From Cordylochernes scorpioides (Eukaryota; Arthropoda; Arachnida; Pseudoscorpiones; Chernetidae), in the NCBI GenBank assembly GCA_030710605.1, contig CP092879.1:43526344-43590343 (forward strand): a DNA stretch of 64,000 nt, read 5' to 3'. The position numbers and the translations under genes are program-made. Positions 22,640 through 33,663 of this stretch are shown piece by piece. Position 1 is the first letter of the stretch. Each line of letters starts with the position of its first letter. A model generated the notes under the pieces. The model searched no databases. It was not told where the DNA came from and was given only the letters and a program-made list of their open reading frames with translations.

Positions 22640-22840
22640 TATATGTTCCGTTTTGTTATTTGTGTCCGATTCATTTTTTTCCTAAAGAGATTTGTATTAT
22701 AAATTTTCTGATGTGAATTCGTTCAGTTTATATTATGTGAGATTCAGGAAAAAAAACTGCTAGAAAGAGATTTTATAAAAGTTAATTGATTTGCATATAT
22801 AAAAGGTAATTATTATTATTATTTTGCATATATTTTTTAA
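22640..22840 (-). promoter_or_regulatory. Family-3 promoter
   Basis: Minus strand: distal ATATATGCAAAATAA (about 22819-22833), proximal TATATGCAAAT (22790-22800), TATA box TTTTATAAAA (22771-22780). The stretch from the proximal site to the TATA box is almost the same as in family 2 (GCAAATCAATTAACTTTTAT against GCAAATAAATTAATTCTTTT). The GATA palindrome is absent. Confidence 0.7.
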
Positions 22841-22859
22841 TAGGTTGACTCTTTCATAT

Positions 22860-23640
22860 TTTTAGAATTTTTAAATATATTCTGAAAATATGTGTGGGGT
22901 ATCGGTTTCATGATTTGAAAGAAAACCAACATTAATAGAAATTTTAAACATATATTTAATATAATTTTGTGAAATTTTATAAACAAAGAAAATTAATCTT
23001 GGTTATAAATTATATTTGAAGAAAAAATCTCTAGAAATATTTATTTATCAGATAAACAGAAATAAATTGAACTTTTATATGCAGTATTTTCAAGAGATTC
23101 ACTCATTGTAAAATTAATTGTAAGGAACATATCAATGCAATAGAAGTGTAAATTTCACAACTAAAATATACTAAAAAAAAGTTGTATCAAGTAAATATAT
23201 TCACAGATGCATTAGCGTTCCATCTGTAAAAAATATCTGAAACTATTCATCACTGATGAACCAGGCCTTCCTATTATTTTATCAATGTGTTAGGGAAGTA
23301 AAAATTGTTATATAAAAGAAAATGCGTTGAAATAAGTTTCATTGTAAAGATATAGTATTTATAGTTTGTATTAAACGTTGCCACACACAATCATAAAATA
23401 TCATAAAATTGCGCTTAAACTATTTCATAGTTTATTTTATAATTGAATATAGGAGAAAATGGTTTAATTTATTTATCAGTAAATAGCATTGTGTTTTCAT
23501 GAAATTTCAATATTAAGACATTTGTAAATCCGGGTAAACCGACGAGTGGGTTGAAACAGTCGTAGGTTTTCTATAGTAAAAACTACTTCAAATATAAATA
23601 TTTTTATTAGAAAATACAAAATTGAAAAGAATTGCTTTAA
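22860..23640. other. AT-rich spacer with one MITE
   Basis: Matches 51330-51790 over its later part, including a MITE relic (23205-23345, CCATCTGT...CATCACTGATGAACCAGGCC). No gene seen. Confidence 0.45.
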
Positions 23641-23870
23641 TTAAAATAGGATATATTTCAATACGATAGGCAAATTTTGTATAAGCAACGTTGTTATCAT
23701 TTTTTGTTAGAGCAGCTTTACAATTATTATTTAGAATGTAATTAAATATCAAGAAATACTAACAGGAATATTTGTACGCAATTTTTAAAATAATTTTAAA
23801 ATAATAAAAAAAAAGAAATATGGTAACAAATTCTAAATTTTCTTGAAACGGTTGAAAATTTAAACGATTG

Positions 23871-24209
23871 TTAAATCCCAATGTTCGGATCAAAGAGTTT
23901 TAAAAAATTATCAAGGCTGATTTCCAATTTTAACAGTTCATTTTGGATTTTAGTTAAAAAATATATTTCTCGGAGTTTTAACTTAATAGAGTTATCCTCG
24001 AGATAATTGCATACAGTTTCTAAGCAGTCCTTTAACAAGAAATTTTCATCTGCACTTGCAATTATTTTCTTTTCACTTATTGAAATCTTATCCAAATTCT
24101 GATTATTTATTTTAATTACCCTCTTAATATGTTGATCGATTTGGTTCGATAAATCAAGAATTTCTAATATCAATTCTAATTGTCTCATTCTATTAAATGT
24201 CTCACTCCT
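23871..24209 (-). pseudogene. Family-2 small helical protein, start codon lost
   Basis: 112 codons plus stop, same length and about 90% the same protein as the intact gene at 52078-52416, but the start codon reads AGG (24209-24207). The next ATG is at residue 8 (24188), giving a possible 105-aa product. The frame is otherwise unbroken through the conserved middle (IDQHIKRV.KINNQNLDKIS, LEDNSIKLKLRE) to the end DPNIGI. Calling it dead is an inference; use of the internal ATG would keep nearly the whole protein. Confidence 0.7.
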
Positions 24210-24372
24210 ATTTGCTTGATCTGAAAGATATCAAAAGGATGTTATCTTAGCTTTGAATTCCTCACGCCTTTTTGTATTTAAGCAATAATAGAAAATGGTT
24301 GAAACTTTTTAAAAGAGTTAATTTATTTGCATATAAATATTATCAGATAATTCATATATTTGCATAAAAATA
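24210..24372 (-). promoter_or_regulatory. Family-2 promoter, TATA box damaged
   Basis: Proximal TATATGCAAAT (24325-24335), GATA palindrome TTATCTGATAA (24340-24350) and distal TATGCAAAT (about 24357-24365) are kept, while the TATA position reads CTTTTTAAAAG (24305-24315). Confidence 0.6.
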
Positions 24373-24659
24373 TATTTGAAGAATAACAATTTTGAACTTA
24401 AAATTTGTTTTTTAAAACAATATATTAATAAATTTTTCAGAATTTAATGAAAAGGTTTATAAAGAAACTCATTGTGCAAGGGTTTTTAATATTCTATAAT
24501 ATAAATAGCAATTTTACTATATCTAAATATCAAGTGAATTATATATATTTTTTATTACAAGGAAACTTATTGAGGCAATTAATTTTTGTGTTCAAATATA
24601 TTATTGCCAGTCTAAATATTGTATAAATTTAATTGTTAAAGTAAATTACAAACAATATT

Positions 24660-24797
24660 TGGTCTCTCAATATACAATTAGAATTTTCATTAAAATTATT
24701 ATGAGGACTCTATCAGTCACTGTGGCAAGGAAATCCAGGCCTCGAGACACCTACTGTTGGAATGCCCAAATCTTTAGCAAAAGACAACAGTTGGTAA
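24660..24797 (+). mobile_element. LINE C-terminus relic, interrupted
   Basis: Plus-strand TCHCGKEIQDSRHLLLECP, a C-x-C...H...C knuckle, followed directly by the insertion at 24798-25137; the relic continues after the LINE at 26687. Confidence 0.65.
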
Positions 24798-25137
24798 GTT
24801 TTATTCAGTTTTATTCTTGCTTTTGTCCTCGCCTCTAGTTTTCCGCCTTTTTCCCTTCATCCTAGGTATGCAGATTCTCTTAAATCTATATATTGTACAC
24901 TTTTCAAATGTTTTTACTACTGGCATGCAAATTTCACATTTTAATCTTTTATTCCTTGTTTAATATTTCTTATGCTAAACTGTCGCTTCTATATATAGCA
25001 TCTCCTTCTCATTCATGTCAATACCTGATGAAGGACGGCTGACGTCCGAAAGCTTGTATACTGCTCAATAAAGAAACTCACCACGTTCCTCTTAATCTCT
25101 CTCTCTACATTTCAAACGTGGCTATACCATGTCTAAA
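24798..25137 (+). mobile_element. Penelope-like short insertion with hammerhead-like motif
   Basis: 340-bp insert between 9-bp direct repeats AGTTGGTAA (24789-24797 and 25138-25146), missing from the five other copies of this spacer. Near its end is CTGATGA (25025-25031), a hairpin GGACG/CGTCC (25033-25047) and GAAA (25048-25051), then CAATAAAG. This CTGATGA-hairpin-GAAA order is the hammerhead ribozyme core found in Penelope-like elements. One extra A lies between CTGATGA and the hairpin, and I cannot complete stem III convincingly. Confidence 0.6.
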
Positions 25138-25163
25138 AGTTGGTAAACAATGTTGTATATCAA

Positions 25164-26673
25164 CAACAACAATAGCCTTTATTGGGCACACGTGCCATAC
25201 AGGATTCTCTCTGTAGGACAAAATAAATAAATAACAAATTAGCATCGTAGTTATATACAAATATTGGGTATTGACCTCGACCAATTATCGAGTTGGATCC
25301 AGTGTCTGTGCTAAATATTTTGATTGAGCTGATTTCCAGTATTTATAAAAATCGAATGCAAAGGGTCTGGATTTTACGACTTTTGCCATTAAAACATAAG
25401 GCGAATTTCTATTATAGCCGGTCTCTTGACGAAGAATTTCTCTTTCTTCTTCCATTGCCGTACAGTAGAACATGTAGTGTGGAAAATCGAGACTAAATTC
25501 ACCGTTGCATAAGGTGCATTTTATGGTCTTAGTTTTCAATAGTGAAACATGATTAGTTGTCTGTACTACAAAAAGGCTTCTTAATTGTACAATGATTCTC
25601 TTTAAGGTTGGGGAAATATTGTCATTCAGATAGCATTCCATTGTAGGTGATGAATGAAAGTATTTATAGTGAGAGTAGAGTACTGATTTTCTTATTCTTA
25701 CATAATCCAGCTGCAAGGACTGATCGGTTGCCGTTCTAATAATTAGGGGGATGTATCTTTGTAGAATATTGAAGTCTGTACATCCTACAAGCCATGAGAA
25801 GCCGGAGTTATTAAGTAACTCTGTTATACTTTTTACCAGTCCGATATTCTGTTTTGAAGAAATTGAAATGGGGGCCACAAATGTACCAAACATATTGAAG
25901 GTAGCCTGCTCCCGTCCATTTCCAGAATTCTAGTCCAGAATTTTAAAGTTAGTTTTTTCACTGTGATATCAAGAGAGATTCTTCCTGTTTCGGCCCTCAA
26001 AATAAAGCCCGGAGTATAGCTTGGAAGGCACAGAAAACGTCTGAGAAAAGTATCCTGGATTCTATCTAAGATTAAGGCTTGATCATGTGCCCAGATTGGA
26101 GCCGCATAGAGTAGGACTGTCAAGATCAGAGAATCCAACAATCTCATACTTGCATGGAAGGATTTGAGCTTGGACTTCATAATAATCTCCCCCACAGCAC
26201 CCATCGCGGCCATGGTCCTGCCTCTATAATTTAAGGCAACTTGAGTGAAAGAAATAGAAGGGGTTAGCGGGTAGCCCAGGTATGTATATTTTGATGTAAC
26301 ACTTAAAGGACTTAACCCCAATACCTTCTTTCTGAACGCGCCACCTTTCCTCCATTACGGAAAACCATTATTCTTGGCTTGTTTTCGTTCAGAGTTAGTA
26401 AGTTAGTTTCTAGATAGGTTTTCAGTATAATGATTTTCAATTGAAGGTTTATTTTAGAATCACCGATCAAAACAATATTGTCGGCATATAAGAGGAGGTG
26501 TATGTTTCCGAAGTTGGGTAAGTATATACCTGACAACCCCGAGTCATCAAATATTTTAATCAAATCATTAATAAAGAGTAGGAATAGGCATGGGGATAGT
26601 GGGTCACCTTGGAGCACCCCCGAACGAATTACAATGAATTCAGTGATAGAATTGTTCCAACGAACCGCAGCGG
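25164..26673 (-). mobile_element. LINE, 5'-truncated, copy 2
   Basis: Minus-strand non-LTR retrotransposon with 13-bp target duplication TGTTGTATATCAA (25151-25163 and 26674-26686) and a TTG-rich 3' tail. Reading frames, in order: 26719-26312 (GDPLSPCLFLLFINDL; catalytic motif LLLYADNIVLIGD, second Asp replaced by Asn), 26321-25833 (thumb; LLYAAPIWAHDQ) and 25893-25285 (C-terminal, with CTLC...HYMFYC knuckle), separated by frameshifts. Resembles I/R1-group arthropod LINEs. Inactive: 5' truncated, YADN, and frameshifts. Confidence 0.85.
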
Positions 26674-26861
26674 TGTTGTATATCAATATGAATTTGTAAA
26701 TACTAGGGATATTTATCACATATTTGACCTTTTTTGTGTGAATATATTCATGATTGTCTTTCTAACCTGGATGGATAAGGTTCCTAATATATCTTATTGT
26801 TTCTCTTTTTAAAAATTTATCTTCTTGTATAATATGTTTATAACTGTTTCTGTTTAAAAAT

Positions 26862-26920
26862 CTAAAAAAGTTAATTTATTTGCATATATATTATCAGATA
26901 ATTCATTTTTTGCATAAATA
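26862..26920 (-). promoter_or_regulatory. Orphan family-2 promoter
   Basis: Proximal TATATGCAAAT (26878-26890), GATA palindrome (26891-26902) and distal TATGCAAAA (about 26909-26918) are present, but a deletion ending near 26861 has removed the TATA box and the gene, joining the promoter to the tail of the LINE relic. Confidence 0.6.
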
Positions 26921-27289
26921 TATACTATATATAATTAAATTCTTTAAAATTAAAAAAAAACATTTTCAATATATAACTTAGTGCTCAAGGTTTTTAAAAA
27001 ATATTTTATAATAGCGAATCGCAATTTTCCTATATATAAATATTATGCAAAATATATATATTTTTTCATTCCAAGGAAATTTATCAACGCACAACTATTT
27101 TATGTTCAAACATTATTTGCATTTTTAACTCAGGAAACTGTTTTGAGTTAAATATACTCAATATTTTGAAATATCTTATGAACTAAAATAAAACGGTGTT
27201 CAGAATGCTGCAAAAATAATCTGATTTAAATTTTTATTGGGTGTATAAGGATATTATAACAAGACTAAATATTAAATAAATTTAAAAAA

Positions 27290-27690
27290 ATTACAATCAA
27301 TATTTGGTATCTCAATATACAATTAGAATTTTCTTTAGAAATATTATGAGGACTTTAGCTGTCACTGTGACAAGGAAATCCAGGACTCGAGACACCTACT
27401 GTGGGAATCCCCACTATTCTTTAGCGCCAGACAACAATTAGTAAACCATGTTGTAGATTCATATGAATTTGTAAATACTAGACATATTTGTCACAGATTT
27501 AACCATTTTGAAAATATATTCATGATTATCTTTCTAACCAGGAAGGATAAGGTTCCTAATATATCTTATTGTTTCTCTTTTTAAAATTTATCTTCTTGTA
27601 TAATATGTTATAACTGTTTCTGTTTAAAAATATAAATCGACGCAAATATTCCAAGCCGAGATATCGCGTTTTGTGTGTTGAAATAAAATT
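27290..27690 (+). mobile_element. LINE C-terminus relic in array unit
   Basis: Plus strand CDKEIQDSRHLLWESPLF; the last Cys of the knuckle is Ser here. Part of the amplified spacer. Confidence 0.6.
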
Positions 27691-28289
27691 TGAAAAATGT
27701 AAAATTATTTTGATTTGAAAGGCATATATCTAGTGAATATATGTTTCAATTTTAAAACGGAAGTGTTCAAATACATTTGAAAAAGAGCCTAATTATCAAC
27801 GGAATTATGTTGATGTGACTGAAGACAACAGTAAATACAAAAAAGGACAATGAATATAGCGTCATTAAAATATTATATTTTCACGCAACATTATGATGAA
27901 TAGCTTAATATAAAATTTGAGCAATTATATGAACAGAAAATAGTTTAAAATGGAAATTCACATCGGAAAGACGGCCAGACGACGTAACAGGAGACAGTAA
28001 TCATTCAAAGAAGCCCTTCCACCCACAGCGACATCCGGCGTGAATCAGCGCAGTCTGCTGGCCAGTTGTCTTTTCCTTTATCCTCTTAATATGTTTTATA
28101 AAGTTAGTTCAAAGGAGGTCTATACCCTCTCTATTGTCCTATTCAATGGTAAGTCTAAAATCCTTAAAACAGCCTACAATTAATCATAACTGCGGGAGTT
28201 ATTTTTATACCGAACTTCGCATCATTGTTTTATGAAGCAATTACCAGTATTCGAACTTTTAAATATAAATATTATATATATTCTTCCTT
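27691..28289. repeat. Array spacer with empty site for element A
   Basis: Matches 2711-3238 joined to 8493-8519. At about 28255-28275 the sequence CTTTTAAATATAAATATT runs uninterrupted, showing the pre-insertion state of element A's target. Confidence 0.75.
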
Positions 28290-28710
28290 AAGGAAAAGGC
28301 ACCTAGGTTGACCGTTATTGTGATCAAGGTGAACAGTAATATTTGATCTGCGCATTGGACAAGACACCACCACCATCGATCCAGAAAAGGACATCCATAC
28401 GGACAAGATACCTCAGTTAGCCGGTATTGTGATCAGGGTGTACGAACCTATCTGATCTGCGCAATGGACAAGACAACACCACCATCAATCCAGAAAAGGA
28501 CATCCATATGGACAAGGGACCTCAGTTGGCCGGTGTTGTGATCAGGGTGCACGGAAATATCTAGATTTCCATGGACAAGACACCACCACCACCTTCAATC
28601 CAGAAAAGGACATCCATACAGACAAGGCACATCAGTTAGCCGGTATTGTGATCAGGGTGCATGGGCCGATCTGATCTGTTCCATGGACAAGAAACCACCA
28701 CCACATATAT
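28290..28710. repeat. Minisatellite, four units (array 2)
   Basis: Same unit as 8520-8935 with small differences. Units are not in a constant reading frame relative to one another. Confidence 0.88.
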
Positions 28711-29175
28711 ATTCTACCTTAAAGTTTATCATATTTGTTTAAATGGCTATTAGCTTCGGTTATTTCCTTTGAAAGTTTAATAAAGATATTTATTCAACAC
28801 ACACAGCACAGGGCAGAAAATGAATTATTATAAACAGATGACAAAATAAAATAACGAAATACCTATTTGAATGTACATATTATTAAGAAAAGCATTCAAA
28901 TTTATAAAAAAATATCAAATTCAATTGATTATTTTTGTTTAATAGAAAATATGAAAATGAGCTTAAATTTAAAAATTCCAAAAATTTCGAAAAAATACAA
29001 ATTTAAAAGTATTTAATAATTCAATTAATACAAATATCAAAATTACAGAACAATATCCTTGTAATATATTTTATAAATTTCAAACAATCATTATAACAAA
29101 CTATCATAATTATATCGATTACTATTTTTCTAGGGAACTATTTCTACTGGAAGAATTCAAATAATTATTTCATCT

Positions 29176-29517
29176 TCAAAGATTAAGATTATTGAATTGG
29201 TTTAACAGATCCTTCACCTCTTTTTCCATACTATCCAATTGAGTTTGATATTCCTCAGGTAAATTCATCAGATCAGATCCACTATTCCCAAGGTTTTCTT
29301 GAGGTGTATCCAAAATTCCACTTAGCACTTCCTGTAATGTTGTTTTTAGCCAATTCATTTTGTTGAATCTTTCAATTAATTCATCTCTTTCTTCTTTTGG
29401 AATCTGATTTGACTGAGCGAGATTTGTTCTTTGAATAATATCATCCACTTGTTGCAGAATAGTGAAAATATCGTTAATTTCTTCTATATTTACTCTCTTA
29501 TCTGAAGACTGTGCCAT
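29176..29517 (-). CDS. Family-1a small helical protein, copy 2
   Basis: 113 aa, same layout as 9403-9744: NIEEINDIFTILQQVDDIIQ helix, turn NQIPKEERDE, long helix, PQENLGNSG loop, C-terminal helix ending LLNQFNNLNL. Replacements relative to copy 1 include H3Q, F17I, P19T, K46E, L54M, R56W, I71T, G82D and H107Q. Frame intact, promoter intact. The homologous 1b frame lies 299 bp upstream. Function not recognised; cytosolic or nuclear by lack of signal or membrane segments. Confidence 0.75.
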   Translation of the reverse strand: MAQSSDKRVNIEEINDIFTILQQVDDIIQRTNLAQSNQIPKEERDELIERFNKMNWLKTTLQEVLSGILDTPQENLGNSGSDLMNLPEEYQTQLDSMEKEVKDLLNQFNNLNL

Positions 29518-29645
29518 AGTTTCTTGATCTGAATGATTTCAAAATAACGATCTGTTATTGTAAATGTTGAAGCTCTTATAAAAGGTAATTTTATTTGTAT
29601 ATATAGGAATATATAATATTCTACTTTTTGCATATATTTGTGATA
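29518..29645 (-). promoter_or_regulatory. Family-1a promoter, copy 2
   Basis: Distal CAAATATATGCAAAAAG (29625-29640), proximal variant TATATACAAAT (about 29593-29605), TATA box CTTTTATAAG (29574-29583), 57 bp from the ATG. Near the start codon is ATTCAGATCAAG, a motif shared with family 2 (TTTCAGGTCAAG), which could be a 3' splice site of a 5'UTR intron. Confidence 0.65.
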
Positions 29646-29816
29646 AAATGTAATATTAAAAAAAAAAAAAAATTGAAAATATGTAAATTGTGTATATTGT
29701 CGTTTGTACATTATAAATTTCTCTCTAAGTTTTTCATCTCAATTTATAACTTTTATATTCAAATAAAGCAATTGTTTGAAACACACTTCTGTAAAAAGGA
29801 TTCAAAGGATCAATCT

Positions 29817-30158
29817 TCAAATATTTAGTTCATCAAGATCATTCAATAGGTTATCCATGTTTGTTTCCGTGTTGCTCAATTCAGTCTTATAGTCATTAAG
29901 TAAACTTGTTAATTTTGGTGTAAGATTTCCAGAGTTTTCTTGAGGCGAGTCTAAAAGAGTACTTAACATTCTCTGCATCTATCCTTTCAGAAAATTCATT
30001 TCACTTGAACGTTCACTTATTCGTTTTCTCACATCTGCTGGAATTTGATTTGATTGAAGTAGATATAACCTTTGGATATTTCGATCTACTCGTTTCATTA
30101 TGTTACGAAATTCATCTATTAGTTGTGTTTGGTTTGAATGAGCAGAAGGTTGCGTCAT
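29817..30158 (-). pseudogene. Family-1b small helical protein, TAG at codon 60 (copy 2)
   Basis: 113 codons plus stop, start ATGACGCAACCT at 30158. The same single TAG (codon 60) as copy 1; everything else is open. About 14 differences from copy 1, spread on both sides of the stop and mostly amino-acid changing. Either a pseudogene born before the duplication or a stop that is read through. Confidence 0.75.
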
Positions 30159-30315
30159 ATTATCTTGATATGTTTGATCTAAAGAAAGGACAATTTGCGT
30201 TCTTCTCCCAATATGCTTGGTCTCTTTTGATAATTATAGGTTTGATAGAATTTATTTTATTCGCATATAGAGGAATGTAACATTATATATTTGTTTTGCA
30301 TATATATTTTAAATA
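30159..30315 (-). promoter_or_regulatory. Family-1b promoter, degenerate (copy 2)
   Basis: Distal TATATGCAAAAC (about 30292-30305), proximal TATATGCGAAT (about 30268-30279), TATA position CTATCAAA. Confidence 0.45.
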
Positions 30316-30417
30316 TCACAAGTTGTATAATCACTTGGGATAGGAAATTATCAAAAAAGAAGTGAATCGTGAGGCGAAGAGTTTCTTGTAAGCTTTTTCT
30401 CAAATAGATATATATAT

Positions 30418-30670
30418 ATATTAAGAAAAAGGCATCTTCTTATCGCGCAACTAAAGTTGCTGATGGGTTGCGCTATCTATCGGGATAAATATCAACTATT
30501 CTCGTTGATTTCTAATTATTCCAGAATGTAATAATTAATCAAGAATAGGTATTTGGCCAATTCTGGAATAATTAGAAATCAACGAGAATAGTTGATATTT
30601 ATTCCAATAGATGGCGCAAGCCCTCAGCAACTTCCAGTTGCACGATAAGGAGATGCCTTTTTCTTAATTT
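30418..30670. mobile_element. Foldback/MITE (copy 2)
   Basis: Same element and same relative position as 10632-10876; arms share ATTCTCGTTGATTTCTAATT and its inverse. Confidence 0.8.
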
Positions 30671-30794
30671 ATTCACCTTATCCCAGTACAATATCACATT
30701 TGTTCTATTTTTTCAGATATATATTAAAAATAAAGAAGGCATTTCCTGACCACGAGCACAATTATTTACTATGGTTTTTTCCTATATATATATA

Positions 30795-31165
30795 TGTGTT
30801 GTGATGTAGTCGATCCTGTAGGATGACTAGTGTGGTTGATAAAATGCAATCGTTGTAGCCTCAATGTCCAGAGTGGTTTCAGGCGTGAATGAATTGCATC
30901 AAAGAACGAGAAATGTTGGATGTCACCAGAGAGATGGCGAGAGAATGATGCCGACACCGGTCATGTCAGGTTTGCCAATCATCGTGTTTCAAAGCAGACT
31001 GATCTGTTTTAGCAAGAAGGGGGCACACCTGTTACATCGACATGTTTTTTGGAGCCCTTCCTTCTGGATGGCGCCGACTGTCAATCAATCTAGCTTTATT
31101 ATTTATTTTACATTACATGGTGGCTGCAATGGCGATTTAAATGGTTTTTACAGTTTTGTTTATTA
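30795..31165. repeat. Dispersed repeat, possible solo LTR (copy 2)
   Basis: Counterpart of 10942-11310, again starting just after a TATATATA run. Confidence 0.5.
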
Positions 31166-31399
31166 TATCTATATTACATATGATATAAATAAGTACATTT
31201 TAGATTATATTAAAACATATATATATGTGGTAATTTGTGGTAGTCGTAATAATATATAGTGAGTGGTAAGGACACACAGGAGACAGGATACAGAAAAGGA
31301 CAACTTCACATTATTGTAAAGTGAGAATTTTATTTGAGAAAACGCGTTAATATAGAATAATATCATTAAAAGTGAATTTATTACCAAGAATGTTCAACA

Positions 31400-32370
31400 A
31401 GCATCTTTAGTGTGTGTGCAACGTTCAAAATATCTGTGGAAATAAATGTCCTTAAATTACTTATGAATTAACAATCTGAGCTTGCAAACAAATTGTTGGG
31501 GAAAATTAATGTTTCGCAGAAGAGAAAGAATGCTGATAATTACGAAGATCCTTTATAATTTAAAGGTATTCAATAAACAATAAGGAGGGACAATAGATTA
31601 AATAAATTTAACTAGATCAAATAATATGTACTCCAGCAGCTCACGCCTATCAGCGGCCTATCCTATCCAATAAGCGCTAACCAACTAAAACAATCTAACA
31701 AAGCTGAGATTGTAGGCAGAGATACAAAGACAATAGACAATACTAAGACACTATGCAAATAACAAGAGTATTTTATCGTATAAATATCCCGGAATTGTCA
31801 CTTTCAAGACAAATATCTTGGAAAACTCATAATGTTAAATATAAATTATTTTAGTATCCTTAATTATGGACTTGTTTTGAAGTTATTTGTTCGTATAGAA
31901 GTTTTAAAGTTCAAAGTTAACGATCAGATCGAGTTATATTACATGTTAAATAATCAATCTAGGAAGCACTTACATTTATAATGATGTAGAATTGTAAAAG
32001 CCGATAGTTATGATTATTTTTAAAATAAAATGTATTTTTTAACTTGTATTATTTAACAATCTTTAGATTGCTGAAAAAAATATTCGAACATTTTTTAAGA
32101 AAATCTAAATTTCTATAGAAAATTACTACTTCAAATATATAATTTTATTTTTATTACAAAATACGAAATTTTAAAAATATTTTGCTAATATCATAGGATA
32201 ATTTTCAATACGATAAGCAAATTTGGTATAAGGAACGTTGTTACCATCCTTTGTTAAAACATCTTTACAATTATTATTTAGACATGTAATTAAATATCAA
32301 TAAATCTTAACAGAAATATTTGTACACAATCTCTAAAATATTTTTAAAATCACATAAAATAAACATAGAG
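31400..32370. other. AT-rich intergenic DNA
   Basis: Little stands out: no gene, no obvious repeat up to about 32100. From there it matches the 3' flank of other family-2 copies (compare 23600-23860 and 51790-52070). Confidence 0.4.
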
Positions 32371-32480
32371 AATTTGTAAAAATTCTAAATTTTCTTGAAA
32401 ATATTGAAAATTTAATCGATTGTTAAATCCTGATGTTCGGATCAAAGAGGTTTAAAAATCATCAAGGCTTGTTTCCAATT

Positions 32481-32759
32481 TTAACATTTCGTTTTGGATT
32501 TTGGTTTAAAAAATATTTCTCTGAGTTTTAACTTAATAGAAATATCCTCGAGATAACTGGATACGGTTTCTAAGTAGTTCTTCAACAATAATTTTTCATT
32601 TGCACTTTCAATTATTTGCTTCTCACTTAGTGAAATCACAATCAAATCTTGATTATTTATTTTCATTACCCTCTTAATATGTTGATCGATTTGGGTCGAT
32701 AAATCAAGAAATCCTGATATCAATTCTAATTGTCTCATTTTATCAAATTTCTCACTCAT
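32481..32759 (-). pseudogene. Family-2 small helical protein, C-terminus frameshifted
   Basis: Starts at ATGAGTGAG (32759-32757) and follows the family sequence to LKLREIFF, then a small indel near 32505-32512 shifts the frame and ends the protein at 92 aa (..KPKSKTKC), about 20 residues short. Its promoter is split: TATA box and proximal octamer-like site are here, but the GATA palindrome and distal site are now at 45100-45135, beyond 12.2 kb of inserted elements. Confidence 0.7.
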
Positions 32760-32819
32760 ATTTGCTTGATCTGAGAGATACCAGAAAGATGTTTTCTTAG
32801 CTTTGAATTCCTCACGCAT

Positions 32820-32895
32820 TTTTGTATTATGGCAAATATAGAAAACGTTGGAAGCCCTATAAAAGAGTCAATTTACTTGCATATATATATATATA
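32820..32895 (-). promoter_or_regulatory. Proximal half of a split family-2 promoter
   Basis: TATA box CTTTTATAGG (about 32856-32866) and TATATGCAAGT (about 32875-32886), followed by a (TA)n run into which element D has inserted. Confidence 0.6.
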
Positions 32896-33663
32896 TGTCT
32901 GGTAGCCTCTGCAGAATCCTGTCGACTATCTGTAATGAGTTGAGTTACTGTTGACTCTCGCTATACTGTGTTGACCAAGAAGGAACAGTCAGGATGCGGT
33001 GAGTTTTCCAGTACCTCTCTGCACCTTGGAAGACCTTTAAAAGTTCTCACAAAGTACAGGCAATCGTGGTCGAGGCAGAGTGGAAAGCTTGGGAATGTCC
33101 ACACAAAATACGAAGACACAGTTGCACTAAGAAAGTTCCGTGAACAGATAAAAGTTGAGCTAGGAGCGAAAAATGTGGAGATAGAAGTTTCTTACTCGTC
33201 TACATGATGGATGGACCAGAGGTACAACCGACGTGGGCTCGCACACTAACTGTCAAGTGACTGTAAAGTGACTGTATTTATAGGTTAAGACGGGGGCCTT
33301 ATGCGACAGGGGCCGTTTCTGAGAAAGGGGGCTTTGCATGTCACCAGATGTGAGAGGGGGCTTTGCATTCCACCAGATGTGAAGAGTGTGGGTGGTCTGG
33401 TCCATTTTTAGACCTTGTTGTGGGAATTCCTAAATCTATCTCGATTTTGACGTTATGACTTCTATCTCTTGCTTAGCTCAACTCTTAATCTATTACAGAT
33501 TTTTATTTATTTATCCTCAGTTTGTACAAATTGCATTACATATGATGATGTAAAGACACATGTCAATAATGCGTATAATCATTTACAGATGTGTTTCTAT
33601 TATACAACATTAAAATCTTGTTATAAGTTATATACAATATGGGTTTGTTGGCTTAAATTACCA
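32896..33663 (-). repeat. Left LTR of element D
   Basis: Starts TGTCTGGTAGCC, ends AAATTACCA. Near its outer end are two primer-site-like motifs (ATCCTGTCGACT and a variant ACTGTTGACTCT on +). Contains GGGGGCTTTGCAT twice (33330-33375), an internal short repeat. Confidence 0.75.

Noticed and set aside
9403-30158. Idea that families 1a/1b are accessory genes of a transposon
   Set aside because: They are not between terminal repeats and always have the same neighbours and own promoters; duplicated as a chromosomal block. Not fully excluded.
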